DNA of 35,330 nucleotides from a bacterium UBA4637 (lineage in GTDB: Bacteria; Bacteroidota; Bacteroidia; Bacteroidales; Bacteroidaceae). The translations under genes and the position numbers were made by a program. The first letter of the stretch is position 1; each line of letters opens with the position of its first letter. This document shows, piece after piece, positions 32,177-35,330 of this stretch. Below the pieces are notes generated by a model. That model was not told the origin of the DNA and made no database searches. It saw only the letters and a program-made list of their open reading frames with translations. Where the stretch lies: the NCBI GenBank assembly GCA_002405875.1, contig DHMR01000096.1, positions 1 through 35,330 of the forward strand, given 5' to 3'.

Positions 32177-32238
32177 TCAGATGCTGACCAAGCTCAACAG
32201 GTAATCAGATGCAGACTCAGCTCAACAGGTAATCATTA
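32155..32238 (+). repeat. Stop-spanning tandem array at the DUF4348 gene 3' end (28 bp x 3)
   Basis: Three 28-base copies (32155-32182, 32183-32210, 32211-32238). The first holds the gene's last codons and its TAA. The copies have diverged (about 22-23 of 28 positions shared between neighbours) but all keep GTAATCA. The array ends 12 bases before the murB ATG. Confidence 0.9.
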
Positions 32239-32250
32239 GAACAATCAGCG

Positions 32251-33303
32251 ATGAAAGATATCAGAAACTATAGCCTTTTGGCTCACAACACCTTTGGAAT
32301 CGATGGCAGATGTCGTCGCTTCCTGGAGTATTCCACTGTCGAGGAAGCGCAGCGGATCACCCGTATGCTCACTCCCGACGATCTTCCCTTGCTCATTCTG
32401 GGCAGTGGAAGCAATCTTCTCTTGACCCAAGATTTTCCGGGGACGGTCGTGCATTCTGCCATCCGTGGCATCGAAGTGGTGGAGGATCCTAAGAATGGTT
32501 CCAAGGGGAGTCCCGAGGATGCTCCCTCCGACCAAGTGCTTCTGAAATGCGGCAGCGGCGAGGTCTTCGACGATGTGGTGGCCTATGCCGTCGACCATGG
32601 GTTTCATGGAGCGGAAAACTTGTCGATTATTCCGGGTGAAGTGGGGGCTAGCGCCATCCAGAACATCGGTGCCTACGGCGTGGAGGCGAAGGACATCATC
32701 GACCACGTGGAAGCCGTTGAGATAGCCACGGGCAAGGTGGTCACTTTCGACAACCCTGACTGTGGCTACAGTTATCGACAGAGCAAGTTCAAGCATGAGT
32801 GGAAGAACAAGTACTTGATTACGCATGTCATATATGCTTTCTCCACTCGTTTCTGCCCGGACTTGGACTATGGCAATATCCGCACGTCCCTGGAGCAGAA
32901 GGGCATCGTGCATCCTACGGCACAACAGCTTCGTGAGGTCATCATCGAGATACGCCACGCCAAGTTGCCCGACCCGAAGGAACAGGGCAATGCCGGTAGC
33001 TTCTTCATGAACCCGATTGTAGATGCGGCTAAATACCAAGACTTGGCTGCCCAATATCCTGGCATGCCTCACTACACCCTGGTTGACGGACGTGAGAAGA
33101 TTCCGGCTGGCTGGATGATTGAGCAATGTGGCTGGAAGGGCAAGAGCCTGGGACCAGCGGGCGTCCATGACCGACAAGCCTTGGTCTTGGTCAACCGAGG
33201 GGGGGCCAAGGGCTCTGATGTCGTGCGACTCTATCAGGCGATTCAGAAGGATGTGTTCCAGAGGTTTGGCATCGAAATACATCCCGAAGTCAATATAATA
33301 TAA
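32251..33303 (+). CDS. murB: UDP-N-acetylenolpyruvoylglucosamine reductase MurB
   Basis: MurB is the cytoplasmic FAD enzyme that makes UDP-N-acetylmuramate for peptidoglycan. The 350-residue protein is the type I form: FAD-binding NTFGIDGRC, LILGSGSNLLL, IPGEVGASAIQNIGAYGVE, the substrate loop with CGYSYRQSKFK, the catalytic serine region EQGNAGSFFMNP, and the C-terminal GWKGKSLGPAGVHDRQALVLVN. It is complete. It lies between a lipoprotein gene and an MBL-fold gene, probably one transcript; the MBL gene starts 15 bases after its stop. Confidence 0.96.
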   Translation: MKDIRNYSLLAHNTFGIDGRCRRFLEYSTVEEAQRITRMLTPDDLPLLILGSGSNLLLTQDFPGTVVHSAIRGIEVVEDPKNGSKGSPEDAPSDQVLLKCGSGEVFDDVVAYAVDHGFHGAENLSIIPGEVGASAIQNIGAYGVEAKDIIDHVEAVEIATGKVVTFDNPDCGYSYRQSKFKHEWKNKYLITHVIYAFSTRFCPDLDYGNIRTSLEQKGIVHPTAQQLREVIIEIRHAKLPDPKEQGNAGSFFMNPIVDAAKYQDLAAQYPGMPHYTLVDGREKIPAGWMIEQCGWKGKSLGPAGVHDRQALVLVNRGGAKGSDVVRLYQAIQKDVFQRFGIEIHPEVNII

Positions 33304-33318
33304 GGTGAAAAGATCTGA

Positions 33319-34101
33319 ATGAATATGAAGGTAACATTATTAGGAACAGGAACATCAAGTGGTGTTCCTGTTTTGGGATGTAATTGTGAGGTTTGCCGTA
33401 GCCATGACCCGAAGGACAATCGTATGCGCTGCGCTGCCTTGGTCGAGACGGAGTCGACTCGCCTCTTGATCGATGCGGGGCCTGACATCCGTATGCAACT
33501 CCTTCGCGTGCCTTTCCGCAAGTTGGACGGCGTGCTCATCACCCATATCCATTACGACCATGTGGGAGGCATCGACGACCTGCGTGGCTTCTGTGTCTTT
33601 GGCGACATTCCTATCTATGGCGACGAGTTGGTCATCCGTCATTTGCCACAGGTGATGCCTTACTGTTTCCCTTCCGATCCCTCCAAACTTTATCCGGGGG
33701 CGCCCAAGCTCTGCCTTCATCAGATAGAGCCTCATCGCACTTACACCATCGGCGACATTTCCTTCCAACCCATCCGGGTGATGCACGACAAGATGCCTAT
33801 CTTGGGGTATCGTTTCGGCAATTTCGCTTATATCACCGATATGAAGACGATGGCAGAGGAGGAATATCCGTATCTGGATGGGGTAGAAGTGCTGGTGATC
33901 AATGCCTTGCGCTTCGATAAACCGCATCACAGCCATCAACTGGTGGCGGATGCGATACGGGTTGCCCGCAGAATCGGTGCCAGGAAAGTATATTTGACGC
34001 ATGTCACCCACCAGATAGGCTTGCACGTGGAAGCCAACAAGCGATTGCCCGAAGGCTTCCAGTTCGCCTATGATGGTTTGGTGTTGGAAGTTGGAAGTTA
34101 G
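33319..34101 (+). CDS. PhnP-like MBL-fold metallo-hydrolase
   Basis: The 260-residue protein has the metallo-beta-lactamase fold with HIHYDHVGG (H76, H78, D80, H81), a later histidine in RVMHDK, YITDMK and HVTHQIG. The N-terminal LGCNCEVCRS (C21, C23, C26) is the cysteine trio that binds a structural zinc in PhnP, the cyclic phosphodiesterase of phosphonate use. No phn genes are nearby, so a general phosphodiesterase role is more likely than phosphonate breakdown. Start at 33319 or, two codons later, 33325. Its stop codon lies inside the stem of the terminator. Confidence 0.88.
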   Translation: MNMKVTLLGTGTSSGVPVLGCNCEVCRSHDPKDNRMRCAALVETESTRLLIDAGPDIRMQLLRVPFRKLDGVLITHIHYDHVGGIDDLRGFCVFGDIPIYGDELVIRHLPQVMPYCFPSDPSKLYPGAPKLCLHQIEPHRTYTIGDISFQPIRVMHDKMPILGYRFGNFAYITDMKTMAEEEYPYLDGVEVLVINALRFDKPHHSHQLVADAIRVARRIGARKVYLTHVTHQIGLHVEANKRLPEGFQFAYDGLVLEVGS

Positions 34102-34133
34102 GAGTTACTCAAGCGAAACTCCTAACTTTTTTA
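34096..34133 (+). terminator. Terminator overlapping the MBL gene stop codon
   Basis: An 11-bp stem (AGTTAGGAGTT at 34096-34106 with 34117-34127) leads into TTTTTT. The TAG stop (34099-34101) is in the left arm, so termination of translation and transcription are unusually close. Confidence 0.82.
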
Positions 34134-34156
34134 TAGTATTCTGTTGAGACATTCTT

Positions 34157-34240
34157 TTATAGCATCCTTTTGGGATATCCTTATTTATAGCATCCTTTTG
34201 GGATATCCTTATTTATAGCATTCCTTTCGAACTTGGTAAT
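34157..34240 (-). repeat. Stop-spanning tandem array at the hisB 3' end (28 bp, 2 exact plus diverged gene copy)
   Basis: Two identical 28-base copies (34157-34184, 34185-34212) lie directly downstream of the hisB stop. The third, at 34213-34240, is the gene end itself and shares mainly the TTATAGCAT start and CCTTT. A weaker TTATAG-starting copy is at 34131-34156. Confidence 0.85.
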
Positions 34241-35289
34241 TCGAAATGGTAGATGTCTCTTTTCACCGCCATTTTGAGCGAGCGTGCCAATGCTTTGAAG
34301 ATACCTTCTATCTTGTGGTGCTCGTTCTCGCCCTCCGCCTTGATGTTGAGGTTCATCTTGGCGGCATCGCTCAGGCTCTTGAAGAAGTGCTTGAACATTT
34401 CGGTAGGCATTTCTCCTACCTTCTCACGATGGAACTCAGCGTCCCAGATGAGCCATGGGCGGCCTCCGAAGTCCAGCGCCACTTGGCACAGGCAGTCGTC
34501 CATCGGCAGGCAATAGCCATATCTCTCGATGCCTCGCTTGTCGCCCAGCGCCTGGAGCAAGCATTCGCCCAGCGCGATTCCCGTGTCCTCGATGGTGTGG
34601 TGCTCGTCCACGTAGAGGTCACCCTTTGTGTGGATGGTGAGGTCCATCATGCCGTGCTTACCGATTTGTTCCAGCATGTGGTCGAAGAAACCGAGACCTG
34701 TCGATATGTCGCACTTGCCAGAGCCGTCCAGGTTGACTTTGATGTAGATGTCAGTCTCCTTGGTGGTACGCTTCACCTCGGCGATGCGGTCGCCCGCAAA
34801 CAAGATTTCGGCGATCTTGTCCCAGTCCATGCCGTCCTTGCCGAGAATCAAGCTCTTGCATCCCAGGTTCTCTGCCAACTGTGCGTCGCTTTCCCGGTCG
34901 CCGATGACATAACTGCCTTCCAAGTCGTATGCCGGATTGTCGATGTACTCCGTGAGCATTCCCGTACCCGGCTTGCGCATCGGGGAATTGTCCTCAGGGA
35001 AATGTCGGTCGATATGTTGCTTGGCGAAATGAATCCCTTCGCTCTCCAGCGTCTGGATGATGAAGTTGTGTACTGGCCAGAAGGTGTCTTCTGGGAAGGA
35101 GTCGGTGCCAAGTCCGTCTTGATTGCTCACCATCACAAGCTCAAAGTCTGTGTGCTGGGCGATGAAAGAAAGGTTGCGGAACACTCCCTTGGTGAAGACC
35201 AATTTCTCGAAGCTGTCAATCTGCTCGTCCTCTGGTTCTTGAATGAGTGTGCCATCGCGGTCGATGAACAGCAATTTCGTCTTTTTCAT
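34213..35289 (-). CDS. hisB: Bifunctional histidinol-phosphatase / imidazoleglycerol-phosphate dehydratase HisB
   Basis: HisB catalyses steps 7 and 9 of histidine synthesis. The 358-residue protein has an N-terminal HAD phosphatase (about 1-165: [34 protein letters not shown]) and a C-terminal dehydratase (about 170-358) with both metal motifs, [15 protein letters not shown] and [18 protein letters not shown]. The E. coli phosphatase has a zinc loop with several cysteines; here the matching stretch [19 protein letters not shown] has none, which I believe is usual for Bacteroidetes. No neighbouring his gene is in the window; the upstream edge is only 41 bases away. Confidence 0.95.
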   Translation of the reverse strand: MKKTKLLFIDRDGTLIQEPEDEQIDSFEKLVFTKGVFRNLSFIAQHTDFELVMVSNQDGLGTDSFPEDTFWPVHNFIIQTLESEGIHFAKQHIDRHFPEDNSPMRKPGTGMLTEYIDNPAYDLEGSYVIGDRESDAQLAENLGCKSLILGKDGMDWDKIAEILFAGDRIAEVKRTTKETDIYIKVNLDGSGKCDISTGLGFFDHMLEQIGKHGMMDLTIHTKGDLYVDEHHTIEDTGIALGECLLQALGDKRGIERYGYCLPMDDCLCQVALDFGGRPWLIWDAEFHREKVGEMPTEMFKHFFKSLSDAAKMNLNIKAEGENEHHKIEGIFKALARSLKMAVKRDIYHFELPSSKGML

Positions 35290-35330
35290 AATCTTGTTTT
35301 CCTTACTATTTTATGTTGTATGATTTTATG

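Noticed and set aside
32245..33282. 345-residue open frame on the minus strand opposite murB
   Set aside because: murB is complete and typical; the antisense frame has no family features.

Overview
The window is ordinary-looking chromosome from a member of the Bacteroidetes, most likely a Prevotella/Segatella-type Bacteroidales. Evidence: many start regions carry the Bacteroidetes sigma signature (TTTG, about 20 bases, then TAnnTTTG); the first 57 bases are the tail of a DUF4295 protein, a small family that in this phylum sits with rpmB/rpmG and ftsY; DUF4348, a DUF2520-kdsC-maf run and a HisB phosphatase domain without zinc cysteines also fit. There is no phage, transposase, plasmid gene, CRISPR array, tRNA or rRNA gene that I can see.

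Layout. 1-4301 (+): DUF4295 tail, ftsY, rimO, a plain HU protein, and an overlapping gene that joins an HU domain, a membrane helix and a periplasmic LysM domain. 4373-8976 (-): AlkD-like HEAT protein, ispE, a small lipoprotein, a PAP2 phosphatase and an LtaS-type envelope sulfatase-fold enzyme. 9154-9570 (+): a stand-alone AraC-type DNA-binding domain. 9694-11849 (-): a cut-down RpoD paralogue, reverse rubrerythrin and a PerR-like Fur protein. 11850-12743 is a gene-free gap of about 0.9 kb that holds the perR promoter, a cluster of inverted repeats and a good candidate for a 6S-like small RNA with its own promoter and terminator. 12744-15032 (-): maeB. 15193-22716 (+): TetR regulator, DUF2520 protein, kdsC, maf, a second Fur protein, purA, hisS, and a secreted pectin acetylesterase with a truncated pectinesterase tail. 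22874-27159 (-): tilS, kdsB, recQ. 27274-29897 (+): dipeptidyl peptidase III and a Nudix hydrolase. 30166-31206 (-): pheS. 31319-34101 (+): DUF4348 lipoprotein, murB, a PhnP-like metallo-hydrolase. 34213-35289 (-): bifunctional hisB.

The genes are mostly housekeeping: protein targeting and tRNA/ribosome modification (ftsY, rimO, tilS, hisS, pheS), envelope precursors (ispE, kdsC, kdsB, murB, PAP2 and LtaS-like proteins), oxidative stress (PerR, rubrerythrin), purine and histidine synthesis, and central metabolism (maeB).

The most unusual thing is not a gene. At least eight genes (maeB, DUF2520, purA, tilS, recQ, pheS, DUF4348, hisB) end in a short tandem array whose unit (12-31 bases, 2-4 copies) contains the last codons and the stop codon of that gene. 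The real gene end is the first copy, and extra copies run downstream. More arrays of the same style lie in spacers (kdsB-recQ gap, DPP3-Nudix gap). Unit sequence and length differ at every locus, so this is a repeated process and not a dispersed element. I know of no description of it.
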